Source: Gymnorhina tibicen (lineage: Eukaryota; Chordata; Aves; Passeriformes; Artamidae). Taken from it: 64,000 bases of DNA. This document shows positions 1 to 11,040 of this stretch, piece by piece. The stretch is from the NCBI GenBank assembly GCA_013399875.1, contig VXAZ01005577.1:124001-188000 (forward strand), given 5' to 3'. A program made the translations under genes and the position numbers. Every line of letters begins with the position of its first letter. The stretch's first letter is position 1. Under the pieces are notes generated by a model. That model was given only the letters and a program-made list of their open reading frames with translations, was not told where the DNA came from and did no database searches.

Positions 1-1950
1 TTGTAGAAGGTATTCTTTATAAAAGAATTATGGATCCTGCCCATATTTGTAGCCAGATAAGAAATGAGAAGAAGGGGAGTAAACTTAGAGAACCATCCCT
101 TCTCCTGACATAGGTGTTTAGCCTTTTGTTGTGCAGCTCCCCATGGGTTATCTGCTCTGGCAGTTTGACACGTAAGCAACAGAATTTTTATTAGAATCAT
201 ATAGAAATGAAAGGCAATGCTCCCGTCTCCTTTGATGCTGTAATACAGCTGTAAGAGTAGTCACCCAAGTGGGACAGAACTGGATTAAATTTTCTGAGAG
301 AATTTTAGATTTCTTTTTCCTCCAAGATAAATGCTCTGTCAGAATGCAAAGGTTTTGGTGGAACAGAATTATGCCTTTAAATTATTCTGTTTTCTAAGAT
401 TATAAATATTCAGTAGGTCAAAGAATACTTGTGAAGGTTCACATTTCATGGTTCAATTCTTGCCAAATGCACAAGTTGGAGGAGCTATCTGAATCCATGG
501 TGAGGCAATTTCAAAGCACTGCAATTTTCACTGCCACCTCCCACTCCATGGGAAAACACTGTACATGTGCGATTACGAATTTTTCTCTTAAAAATCTTCT
601 GGCTCTTTAGTATAAGAGGAATGCCCAGTTTGTGTGCAGCAATCAGCCTGGGCAGTTCTGGTCGTGCCTTGAAAGGTACAGGTTCCTGTGAACTCTTTGA
701 TAAGTAGTGGTATTTCCTATGCTTTGGAGGTGATTGAAATATTCTGTTTATTTAACAGGAGAATCTACAAAGACAGTTTGATGATACTTAGGTTTCTGAG
801 TTCTTTCATGAAACCTGCCTAAATATGGTTATCTGCATTATCATAGCTTTTCATATCAGCCGGGGCTGTGAGTGTACTTTTTGTTATGTGTGTGTATGTT
901 TCATTTTTCTCTCCCTAATTCATCAAGTCTATAATGACTAATTTTTGAAACTCCAAAGCTAGTGCATGGATTTTATGATTCTGGCTCCAGATATGAGAAA
1001 AGTAATTTTGACTTATCAAAAAGCATCTGTTGTGTTTAAAAAAAAAAATGGAAGCCAAACCCATGTTCTATGGTAGTTAGAAAGGGTTGGACAGAGATGT
1101 ATGACTGGGGATTTTCAGATCATAATTATTCTGTAATTAAAGAAAACCATCTACTGGTATTCCTGCAAGAGAAAATGCTGTAACATAAATCTTTGATTAA
1201 ATAATGTGTAAGGGAGCACTTATACCAGAACCTGCTGGTATTAATGCTGCTTCTGATTAGCATTGACCATGCACCTTTTGTCTTAATTTGAGTATGATTG
1301 CCACTCCAAAAAAAGGCCAAATATGAAAAATTGTACTTCTTACAAGTCTTACCTCGTGAGCCAATCAGCCATATGCAATATAAGTTCATATATCTATTTC
1401 ATTAAATTCAGAGGAAATTATGGAATTATCTATACTTCTGTGAAAGATAAAAATAGAATCACTATGAACAGCTCCTACACAATGCGGCTCTCCTGTTAGA
1501 GTCCATGCCACTTACAGAATTCTAGCTCAAGATCAGTATCTTCCATGACTAACCTTCCATTCTTCTGTGAGATTTTGATTATGATATGAGGTGAATATTT
1601 CCCAGACACTTTTCTTTGTTGTCACCTGCAATATGCTAACAAAGCCTGTGCAAAGGATAAAAAAAGATCTTACTATATTAGACACCAACACTTGTAAAAG
1701 CCATTGAAAGTAGTCTTTAGTATGTTGGTATATCTTCTGAAAAACACGCTCCACCAGTAATATTTAAGTACTTTCTCAAAGTGGCAGTGTTCTGAAAATT
1801 AGTCTCTTGCTAGTATTATCTTCACTTTTCCTTTTCCTTTTCCTTTGTTACTTCTTGCTGCCAATAATCTCTGATAAAAATATTTCAGTATTGCAGTTGG
1901 TCATTATATTTAAATTTTTATATTGGGTTTTTTTCACTGTGCCATTAAAA
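1..1950. other. Unique AT-rich non-coding sequence
   Basis: No gene or repeat was recognised here. Open frames are short (under 90 codons), lie on the minus strand and resemble no family I know. Positions 590-690 are slightly richer in GC, but nothing in them can be named. Confidence 0.6.
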
Positions 1951-1957
1951 AGGGAAG

Positions 1958-2140
1958 AAGGCAGGCAGGCAGGCAGGAAAAAAAAGAAAGAAAAGAAAGA
2001 AAGGGAAGAAAGAAAAGAAAGAAAGAAAAGAAAGAAAAGAAAGAAAGGGAAGAAAGAAAAGAAAGAAAGAAAAGAAAGAAAAGAAAGAAAGAAAGAAGAA
2101 AGAAAGAAAAAGAAAGAAAGAAAGAAGGAAAGAAAGAAAG

Positions 2141-2199
<59 letters not shown>

Positions 2200-2201
2200 A
2201 A
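1958..2201. repeat. GGCA and GAAA-type microsatellite, purine-only tract
   Basis: A short (GGCA)n run at about 1958-1977 passes into a tract with only A and G on the plus strand from 1975 to 2201 (227 bases without C or T). The main unit is GAAA, mixed with AAAAG and GGGAAG variants; the last 60 bases are nearly pure (GAAA)n. Within it a 44-bp block starting with GGGAAG at 2003 recurs at 2047, so the array has also grown by duplicating larger blocks. Such purine/pyrimidine tracts can form triplex (H-DNA) structures and are usually length-polymorphic; that is general knowledge, not seen here. The lysine/glutamate-rich open frames across it are artefacts. Confidence 0.97.
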
Positions 2202-3794
2202 CTCCTGGTGGTGCATAATCTGTTTCAGAAGATAATTACAAAAAGAATGGAGAATTCTAGTTTCAGACAGTAACTGTACTCTAAGGGATTTGTGAGCTAC
2301 AGATGTGTAATCTGTCCAAGATTTATGCCTTCTGTGTACTTCAAAAGAGTTCAAGCTTGGTAACACAGGGTGCCTTTCATCCAAGCAGATCAAAAAAGAA
2401 AATAAAAGGTTCTTAAAATTTTTGTATGTTTTTAAACATAAAAACCACACCATTAATAATTGCTGCTGTTTTTTTCCTATTTTCTTTTTCTGATTTTTGT
2501 TGTAATCAGTGATTCCTAGAGTCAGTAATAAGTGTTATCTGCTCAAGTTTTACTTAGATACACAGGCATTTTTAGGATAGAAAATTACTGTGCTTTGCTT
2601 TGTTTGCACTGAAAGGTATAGAAATGGAACCTATGCAGCTGGCATGCCATAGTCTTTAGAAACTCTTAAGTATTGTTGAGCACTGCTAGATTCTAGTTTA
2701 AGTCTTCTCAAGGAAGTGTATGAATGTGTGCATGTGTCTGTGTTTTCTCAATTCAATGGCAAGACCATGAAATTGAAGAACAGATAAATTACTAGGTTTC
2801 CATCATCTCAAAATCAAGTTTTGCAATTGTTTTCACTGAAATCAAGCACTTAGTTTGAATCAAGACATACTTAATTTGCTTAAAAATTAAACCAGTTCTA
2901 TTTTTGGGTGATTTTTTTAAATTATAGGAAAATGTAGAAACAAAACAAGTGTTTTAAAGGAAAACTCACTTGTCAATCAGAAATTAACAGGAGGCAGCTT
3001 TCCTTCCTCCTTACGTCCCCCAAACCAATGGTTAGGGAAATCGCTTAGACCACGGAACAACTTTAAATATCTGACTTCTGTAGTTTAGAGGAGAGAACTG
3101 AAACACAGCCCTCCATCCACAAAAATGGAATGCCTCGCCCAGAAAGACAAATATCCAACAAATGTTGCTTTGTCCACCCACCTCTATGTTTTCCTTCTCC
3201 AAAAAGCTGTCCATCTGGGGCCAGTTGTCTGAAGACAGCACTGTCTATGCTTTGCCAAGTAGAAACCAAATGTTACAGCCATTATGGATAATTATCTTTA
3301 CTTCCTCTGTGAATGTGTCATAGTCTTAACAATCCTTTCTAACTAAGTTACACTTCTGTAAATAAATAGATCAATGAGCCAAGGAAATTATGAAAAATTA
3401 TCCGTGTCATTATCTGTTAGAAAAAAAATAATAAAAAATCTAAACTGGTCCTGTGCCCAGGGAGCCCAACACCCAGGAGTGGGGGAGATCCAGGACCCAA
3501 CAGCTTCAATGTATTTGTGCATCCTGTGTGCTCAGCATACAGCCCTCCCCTATTTGAAGAGTGGAGCTGTGCTCCCTGTGGCCTCTGAAGGTACAACACC
3601 TTGCTTCTCCATGCACATGGGTGAAATTGTTTGCTAAATTGGAATATCCCAAATATAGTCCAACTGGAAATAATATGTTTAATCACTTCTGATTTTCTAA
3701 TACCTTTCAAACTTTACACTAGTTTCTCACAAACAAGGACTCTCTCTGTCAGGGGCTGTAGATCTGCATTCACTTCTTCATGTAAAACCTCCTT
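2202..3794. other. Unique sequence with a GC-richer patch
   Basis: This is mostly AT-rich sequence without recognisable genes. About 3440-3640 is clearly richer in GC than its surroundings and keeps frames open on both strands (about 87 and 97 codons), but neither translation resembles a known family. It could be an old transposon fragment or an unidentified exon or regulatory piece. Confidence 0.45.
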
Positions 3795-3912
3795 CACAGA
3801 ATGAGAGAATTGTAGAATTCTTGAGTGATTTGGTTTAGAAGGAACTTCTCAGATTATCTGACCATGGGCAGGGGCACCTCCCACTAGACCAAGATGCATT
3901 CACTCATTCCTT
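3795..3912 (-). mobile_element. CR1 LINE 3' end, old fragment
   Basis: The plus strand reads as the reverse complement of a CR1 3' end: a CACAGAATGAGAGAATTGTAG-like terminus, then a stretch matching the 'tttgg..agaagg.ac' block, 'gatcatctga', 'ccatgggcaggg.cacctcccactagacca'. The copy has many substitutions and small deletions compared with the 24.67-kb and 10.53-kb copies, so it is probably older. CR1 copies are normally 5'-truncated, as here. It encodes nothing. Confidence 0.8.
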
Positions 3913-4106
3913 TGGGACCAGGATCCACTGTGGAGTCTTTTAGAATGCAGCTACTTTTGTGAGTATTTTTTCAGTTAATTTTCTACTGTTTTTTCATCCT
4001 TAGGGTTTCAGCTTCAATATTACATCTTCTCTTCTTTTTCCTGATTCATATACTTTCCCAGTAGAGATCACATATAGTAAGGGACAGTAAGGGATAGTCC
4101 TGACAG

Positions 4107-4200
4107 GTTGAGGGGGGTTTTTGGGGGTTTTTTTGGTTGGTTGATTGGTTGGTTGGTTGGTGTTGATTCTGGCGTTGGTTTTGGGGTTTTTTGGTGTGTT
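4107..4200. repeat. T/G-rich tract with (GGTT)n core
   Basis: The plus strand is almost only G and T: runs of six and five Gs separated by T runs, then several GGTT units at about 4134-4161, then GGTTTTGGGGTTTTTTGG. It is a low-complexity tract. It resembles a ciliate telomere repeat only loosely, and the units are too irregular to be telomeric. Confidence 0.85.
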
Positions 4201-6847
4201 TATACATTTCCTCCTACATAAACTTCATAGTGAGGAATGAAGGCTTAGCTGGAATATTTTTTAAACTCTGTGTCAGTCCCTCAGGAAGCAGAATTTCCCA
4301 ATCTTTAGGAGTCTTCAGAAGATTCCGTTGTAATGGCTTAGAAAATTTGCAAGCAGATTTTGGAAAGCTTAAGTTCACTCATATCTGCTGGTTATAGAAA
4401 TGTTAGTTCAAAAACATTTGTTGTTTTCATATTATCTGTTCCTTCGGCTACAGCTCCTCAGAATTATCAGTATTAACCGGGATGATAAACAAAACAATTG
4501 CTTAGCTATCTCAAGGAATGGAGATAATGCTTAAAAAAGAAAGCACGAGGTTAATCTAAAATTTATCACATGTATCAAACAATTCATCAGAGCCGCTTGT
4601 GTCTATCCTGATTAACACCACAAAATGGTGTTTGACTTAACTAGTATTGCCTACATCTTAGTTAATTTTGTATTCTTACATGGACTTTACTGCAATTTTG
4701 AAATTATTTAGTAAACATCACAAAAGGAAAAAGAGCTATATTTTTGTATTTTGATCAAGCTACTCCAAACTATTCTACTGCCTTGTGGTAAGGAGTCACC
4801 TGCTAGCTACTGGGTTATAGACATGTATGAAGCTGCAGCATTTAATGTAGCTAAAAATAAGTGCAATCGTTGAAAAGAAAAGAAACCCAACAAAACTATT
4901 GCTCATATACAATTATGGAATATTACAAATGACTGAAAAATACATTGATTGTATTGAATGCTGATGTAAAACAAACATGGTGCCACTGATCATTTGCAAT
5001 TTGATTTAGGTGAGATCTGTTGATTCATAGCTTATTAGTATGGTGTGTATGAAAAGAACTAGGTAGGTGCATTTGTTTATTTGTCAGAGAAGCGTACACA
5101 TGCACAGAGTAGCATAAATAGGCTGCAAGAGCACCTGGATATTTGCTAAACAGAATAATTAAGAACCCATAGAGTCCCAAATGAATGCAAGGATTATTTT
5201 TGGGCCTATCTTTCTTAAGAAAAAAAATGTCAGTGGCTTTTATAATTTTTAAATAATGGTATGAGTGTAATCTACATTAACAACTGATGTTTTAGAAAAA
5301 AAAAATATTATTAGTTTTTGTGAAGTAAAACATGTCATCATATTAGAATGGGACAAATTAATTTTATGAGCATAACTCTGTTTGTAATATTTGTGATTTT
5401 GTATTTTCATACTCTAAATTACATATTTTTCACAGCTGTTTTTTTACATACACTGACTGAGATTTAAATTCATGCCTGCTTTTTTGTTGGTTTGGGGCTT
5501 ATACAAATAGATTTATGCCTCTTCTCCATCATCACTCTCTGCATCTGAACACTGGACCTTCAGCTTTATAGCATAAATCTCTTCCACTAAAGCTCTACTG
5601 TTACAATTATCACAGATGGTAACAGAAATAAGTGGTTATCTCGGTGGACCAGGTGCTTGAGAGAGATACATAGCACAGTACACCGGTGGATTACATATTT
5701 ATGAGTAAACACATTTCACAAAGAACATAGATGACTACTTAAATGAAGGAGCATCTTTCTTGAAGGCACTGTGTATAACTGATTGAAAGACAAATTACAA
5801 ATCCATCATGTTACTGATTATAGCAGCCTCTCTTTTAAAAGGAACAAGTTTTAGCTTATAAAGGCATTGAAATGTACAATGAACAAAAAATGCCTGGGAA
5901 ATGTGATCCTTAATTCTTGTCCTTTAATGCTGCAAGCGTTTAAATTTGTTGTTGGCTTTTATAGGTTCATAGATTTGTTCCCTTCCTCTTACCTCCACAC
6001 TGTCTACCTGCTACAAAGGACATGTATAAAGGATTCAGATACGTTTGCAGTGGCAAAGTTATTTCAGCAAGTGTTCTCTTTCTTTTAAAAATAGGTTCAC
6101 TGAGTAAAAAAGTAGAACTAGACTTTTTCAGATATCCGTGTGAAATACTCCCAATATTTTCTTTCTATCATTCTTCAACTCTTGGACAGAAGGTGATAAA
6201 TATGGTTTCAGAGAACAAATTTCACAAAATGTATTTCCCAAGAAACATGACTACATTAACTAAAGTCAGATGGCAGCTCCTTATTATTTCTGTATTAGAC
6301 AGTGATAAGTATGCTAGGTAAAATATTTTTTAACCTAAAAATTAATTACATAACAGAGGAAATGCCAAATGGAAATGTGCATGCAAAAGAGGTTTTGTTT
6401 GCTCAATAATACCCAAGGTACAACTGATAATATCTCCCACAAGCAGCTCAATATGGAACTGTAGTAACATTTGGTATGTTAATGTGCCTGTCTTTCTCGT
6501 ATGTTTCCTCTGGAAGAAATTAACAACTTAAAAACTTTTTTCTTTTAATTAAGTGTGGAAAGCAACAATTTGACACAGAAACAATGTGTAAAATGTTGTT
6601 TTGGTCCTGGGCTCCCTAAAATCATGAATCAGAGAAGACAAATACTTTATATAGCTACAACCTAGAGAATGATCACCCAAAATCTGTTTGTTGAGATATT
6701 AAAATAGTTTTTGTTGTTGTGTAACAGTTATCTTTAAATAATGTGAAATGCTATGCTGGTGTGCTTCCTTGATATGGGTTTAAGTCTTAATAACTGAACT
6801 GAGTTATCAACATATATTGTGTAGACAAGTGTAAAAATATCTGTATC
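4201..6847. other. Unique AT-rich sequence, no gene seen
   Basis: There are no recognisable repeats or coding signals. The longest open frame here, about 99 codons ending at 6321, has low-complexity AT-driven composition and no recognisable motif. Confidence 0.55.
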
Positions 6848-6853
6848 ACCATT

Positions 6854-7195
6854 TGTGGATACAAAAAGGGCTGTTAGAAAGGTTTTTCCTTGCAATAGGA
6901 AGCTTCTTGCAATATTCTGTGTGAATCTTTCCTTTCTCACACAAGCTATGAAAACAATAAGATGTTTTTGTATAACTATCTGGACACCTGGTGTTTGTCT
7001 GCTTATGATACATTGGAGAAATGTTATTGAAATGAGTGTTGTAAGACTTTAGCCAATTACCCTAGGGGGTGGGTGATCACTGACAAATCTCCTTATGTAC
7101 TTTCACTTATAAGCGGGGTATTGATTAATTAAATAATGTCACTTTCTTGCTGGATACGAGTGGCCTCATTTCTCTGTCTCTGGTAAACAGCAACA
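6854..7195 (+). mobile_element. Solo LTR of an endogenous retrovirus, copy A, with 6-bp target-site duplication
   Basis: This 342-bp element starts TGTGGATAC and ends AGCAACA, giving the TG...CA ends of a retroviral LTR. It is flanked by the same six bases, ACCATT, at 6848-6853 and 7196-7201, which marks an integration. A TATAAG box at about 7108 and an ATTAAA polyadenylation signal at 7128-7133 lie near the 3' end, supporting the plus orientation. A second copy lies at 30299-30636 and is roughly 90% alike by eye. No internal retroviral sequence is adjacent, so it is a solo LTR left by recombination between two LTRs. A 6-bp duplication is usual for class II (ERVK-like) elements, but the family was not confirmed. 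The open frames inside it are not genes. Confidence 0.9.
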
Positions 7196-7201
7196 ACCAT
7201 T

Positions 7202-7918
7202 CCATAATTTCCCATTGCTCCATGTTGTCTGATGTCTAGCAAGACTTATGGTTGTTTATGGCATCTGCTTCATAGCAAAATGATGCAGTGGAAGGCTTTA
7301 GGGGCTGTGGATGTATAAAGCAAGACTGAATCCTTGTGCTTGTGTGTTTCTTTTGTTTTCTTCCGCTCACACAAAGGCAAAGAGAGCATATAAATTTATC
7401 ATTAGTGGCTCCTCAGTCACCTTTTGAGAGCAGCAAACACATTCTTGCGATGCTCTGGGAGTGGTTAGGCAACAGTGCATGACAGAATTCAAAGCTCCAT
7501 CATACTCCTCATACTCGTATCGTTTAGTAAGAATTTACATGTGTCAGGTTCCTAAATTATTGTAAACCATATGATACCTACCTGTTTTAACATGAAATGA
7601 GCATGTGTAGTCTCACGGTAAAACTAGCAAAGCAGAGTATCCTGTTATTCCCTGAAGCATCCTCCTTGTTTCTGTGCTAAGATTGGTCGAATGTTTCACT
7701 CCACTGCAGGAAGTTTTAACTAATTACATACCTCTGACAGGGCAGAACCAACTCCAATAATCCAAAACTTAGAACACCTCAAGCCAGAACACAAGCCAGC
7801 CTAAGTTATCATAGATTTGATTAAGATGATGGAGATATACTGTTCCATAACATCTGGGAATCTTGTTTTCTGTCTTATAATTTTCAGCCTTTTTACCTAT
7901 GAAGGAGGTATTTCCCTG
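7202..7918. other. Unique sequence between two LTR remnants
   Basis: This is AT-rich non-coding sequence without a recognisable feature. It lies between the solo LTR ending at 7195 and a decayed LTR fragment. Confidence 0.5.
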
Positions 7919-8240
7919 CAGCTCATGGAGAGGGCCATGTTGGAGCAGATATCCACAGTGCAACCTGTGGAGGACCCCACACATGAAAAGGTAGATTTGC
8001 TTTAAAGGAAGCTGCAGCCTGTGGAAAGAACTCACACAGGAGCAGGGTAACAGTGTGAGGAGGAGGAAGCAGAAGCAGCAGAGACAAACTGATCACAGAT
8101 CCCATTTCACATCCATGTGAGCTACTGAGGGTGGAGGGGGTGAGGTGGGAGGTGGAATAGTTGGGAGTGAAAGAGTGAAGCTGAGTCTGGGAAGAAGAAG
8201 AGGTGGGAATATAGAGAGAAAGTGATTTAGTTTTGTTCAA
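7919..8240 (+). mobile_element. Decayed endogenous retroviral LTR fragment
   Basis: This segment is rich in G and A on the plus strand and contains 'gagcagggtaacagtgtgag', then 'gcagcagagacaaact', then 'gagtgaagctgagtctggga', followed by a T-rich stretch. The order resembles, from memory, the U3/R part of a common passerine LTR family. The 3' half that would carry the U5 end and terminal CA is missing, and no flanking duplication is visible. The open frames on both strands (up to about 119 codons) reflect its composition. Confidence 0.5.
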
Positions 8241-9538
8241 GGATAGCTGTTGTCCTGATATTGATGAATATTTTTGTGCCAATGCATAAATACAAAAGAA
8301 CAGTCAACAACAAAACAAAAGAATTAGCCAAGGAATTTAAACCACATCATAAGGGATAAAAACCTGTAAAACATAAAATCATATTCTTAGGCAGTATGTG
8401 ATGCTTCAGCTTCAGCATAATCCGTGCAACCATGAAATATATATAGAAAATGAAAAGAACAAAGACCACCCAGTATTATTCTATTTTTATCATTGGGGTA
8501 TAAAATTATATGTGTAAGCTATCTCTCTCTGGAGACTCCTTTAATCATGTCTTCCAATAGATCATTGCTAACATGATGCTTACATTCATTTACCTTCAGT
8601 TCCTCTGCTCTACTGCCAGTAAAATCACTTTTAAAATTTACTTTTATTGTAATTTTCCATTATAAGATATATTTTTTTCTTTTAACAAGAATCCTTGCTG
8701 ATATTAAACCTTTTTTTGCTTCAAAGAAACAAATACAATAATGCCCATTACTTAAGTTAAAATGGTAAAATACTATCTCAATAAACTGAAACAAAATATT
8801 GATGAATGACAACTGAGCAAGAAGATGCATTTGTGGCTGTGTTTGAAAGAACTACAATCTAAAGGCATAGGGCCAAATATTTCTCTGAGGGCTTCTTTAT
8901 AATGAGATAAGGAATCAGAACAATGGTTACAGTAATTCAGATCAAAATACTTTCCAGGATTCCAGGAAGTTTACATAAACTGCATTAGTAGTAGCAATTA
9001 AAATTCAAAATGCTACCATCCACTATTAGTTCCATCATAATTGGCCTCACCCAAAACTCTTACAAAAATCAAATAGATACCTGCAAGTGCTTAGTGGCTA
9101 TCCTGTTCTCATTCAGATTTAACAGACACAGAAACAAAAGCCTTCTGTCTTCCTGTCTTTGCAGCATAAATAAATAAATACAATATTTTGGAGTCTGAAA
9201 GTACCAAAATGTTCCTCAGCAAGAGTCTATTAATATCCATTACCTTATCAGTATGTGTGCCTGGTATGGATGTCAGGCCATGGTTTAACTTAATTTTCTT
9301 TTTATCCATCTCTGTGCCCTAAGTCAACCAGTTCCACTTCACTATGGCAAGACAATACAGCAAAATGGTCAGATTCTGGAGTGGCTTGGTCCACTGGTAT
9401 TGGTCTCCAGATAGCTTTTTTTTTTTTTAACTGAAAGATGAAACAATCATGAAGCTGAAATTGCATGCAAATCTCAGCAAATTTCTGTTTTCTTAGAGAG
9501 TGTATTTCCTGGTTCTTAAAAATAACTTCTGGTTGCTG
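8241..9538. other. Unique AT-rich sequence, nothing recognised
   Basis: No repeats, RNA genes or convincing coding signal were seen. A short (AATA)n run lies near 9166-9180. Confidence 0.5.
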
Positions 9539-9577
9539 AAAAAAAAAAAAAAAAACAAAAAAACAAACAGAAAAACC
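9539..9577. repeat. A-rich tract
   Basis: A run of about 18 A is followed by CAAAAAAACAAACAGAAAAA. It could be a retroposon poly(A) tail, but the sequence to its left matches no element I know, so it is recorded only as a simple A-rich tract. Confidence 0.85.
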
Positions 9578-10318
9578 CAAAAGTGTTGCTGAATAAGAAA
9601 ATTGCTGACATTTATGTAAATATACCCAGTTGAATGCATGCAATAGGTGAGTCTTGCTTGAAATTTACTTTTTGCAACTTAGTAATATAGCCATTGAATG
9701 ATAAAAAACTATTTCTATAAAATAAGGCATAATATTATAATCATCAACTCTCAGTCAAAATCTTAAGGGTGTTTGGGTTTTCCTTTTGGAAACCATTTTG
9801 AATGGCAAGTAGCTTTGGGTATACCTAGTGATTCTCATTTTAATACTGGGGGTAAAAAAAGAGAAATATTTCAGAAAAATAAGGTTCTCTCACAATCTTT
9901 CTTTTTCGCATTTTAAACTCCGCCTATGTTAGACAACTCAACCCAAAAACCGCACTCAATTGCTGTTGCGCAATTTTTTTTCCATTAAGCCAATGGCTGG
10001 TCTTCAGGTTGCTGAGAGTGAATTTTAAATAACAGTGTCTAGGAAGATGCAGGAAAAGTGTAAGGAATAGAGAAAATAATTAATAATGGACATCCATCCA
10101 TTGTCCTTGAAAAGCCTTTATCTTTACTACTGCCCATGTGGGGATTAACCACTCCTTAACTGGGAATCTAGAAGCTGCAAATTGGCAGCACTAATAGCAT
10201 GGACACTCTCTTATCAGGGGACAGATAAAGAAAGAATCTCTCTCTCATCTCATCTACCCCTTCATCATGTTCGTCTTGTGTCACTACAAATCTCTAAACT
10301 GTCTGTGTTCAAGACCAA
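9578..10318. other. Unique sequence, nothing recognised
   Basis: This is AT-rich and has no recognised element. A 71-codon frame runs from 10182 through the start of the tandem duplication and is not convincing as coding. Confidence 0.5.
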
Positions 10319-10472
10319 GACTCATAAATATATTTTTCTAACTAGTTTTCTTCATACCTTCTCCAGTATATTTTATTTAGTGTATGAGTTGTTGTGACTC
10401 ATAAATATATTTTTCTAACTAGTTTTCTTCATACCTTCTCCAGTATATTTTATTTAGTGTATGAGTTGTTGT
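10319..10472. repeat. Perfect tandem duplication of a 77-bp unit
   Basis: The unit starting GACTCATAAATATATTTTTC and ending GAGTTGTTGT occurs at 10319-10395 and again, head to tail and with no difference that I can see, at 10396-10472. The unit is not a simple-sequence repeat, so this is a segmental tandem duplication. Full identity implies a recent event, a polymorphism, or an assembly duplication. It lies just upstream of a CR1 copy. Confidence 0.95.
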
Positions 10473-10526
10473 TATTATTATTACTGGGACTCGTGGGTTG
10501 GGAATTGTAGGCAAAATGCTTTGTCA

Positions 10527-11038
10527 TTGGGTCATGGAATGTTAAGGGGTTGGAATGGACCTTAAAGGTCATCTAGCCCCAAGACCCCCTGCCATGGGCA
10601 GGGATACCTCCCAGTAGACCAGATTCTCAAGGACTTATCCAACCTGGCTTTGAACAATGCCTGGGTTGGGGCATCCGCAACTAATCTGGGCAACCTGTTC
10701 CAGTGCCTCATCACCTTTAGAATAAAAAATTTCTTCCTAATATATGATATAAACCTACTCTCAGTTTTAAGCCATTCCCCCCTGTGATACCTCTACATTT
10801 TCTGATTAAGAGTCCCTCTCTGGGTTCCTGGTAAGCCCCATTCAGATACTGGAAAGTTGCTATGAGGTCTTCATACAATCTTCTGTTCTCCAGGCTGAAC
10901 AGAACTTCTCACTCTATCTTTCCCAACTTTCTCACTCTGTCTTCACAGGCAAGGTGCACCAGTCTTCTTAACATTTGTGGACCTCCTCTAGACTTGTTTC
11001 AACAGTTCAATGTCCTCTGTATGTTGGACACACAGAGT
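10527..11038 (-). mobile_element. CR1 LINE, about 510 bp of the 3' region
   Basis: The plus strand is the reverse complement of the CR1 3' region. It starts near the 3' terminus ('gggttggaatggaccttaaa', 'ccatgggcagggatacctcc') and continues through 'caacctgttccagtgcctcatcacc', 'aaatttcttcctaatat', 'ctctgggttcctggtaagcc' and 'ctccaggctgaacag'. It ends about where the sequence upstream in the element would continue, so it is 5'-truncated like most genomic CR1 copies. The frame within it is disrupted; the short open frames (for example about 69 codons at 10862-11071) are antisense artefacts. Confidence 0.95.
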
Positions 11039-11040
11039 CA

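Noticed and set aside
1807..2453. 201-, 142- and 116-codon open frames (Lys/Glu- or Phe/Leu/Ser-rich)
   Set aside because: They are translations of the GAAA microsatellite, which has no stop codon in several frames.
4107..4200. Interstitial telomere repeat
   Set aside because: Vertebrate telomere is TTAGGG; the units here are GGTT and irregular G/T runs.
9539..9577. Poly(A) tail of a processed pseudogene
   Set aside because: The upstream sequence matches no gene or retroposon I know, and no duplicated flanks were found.
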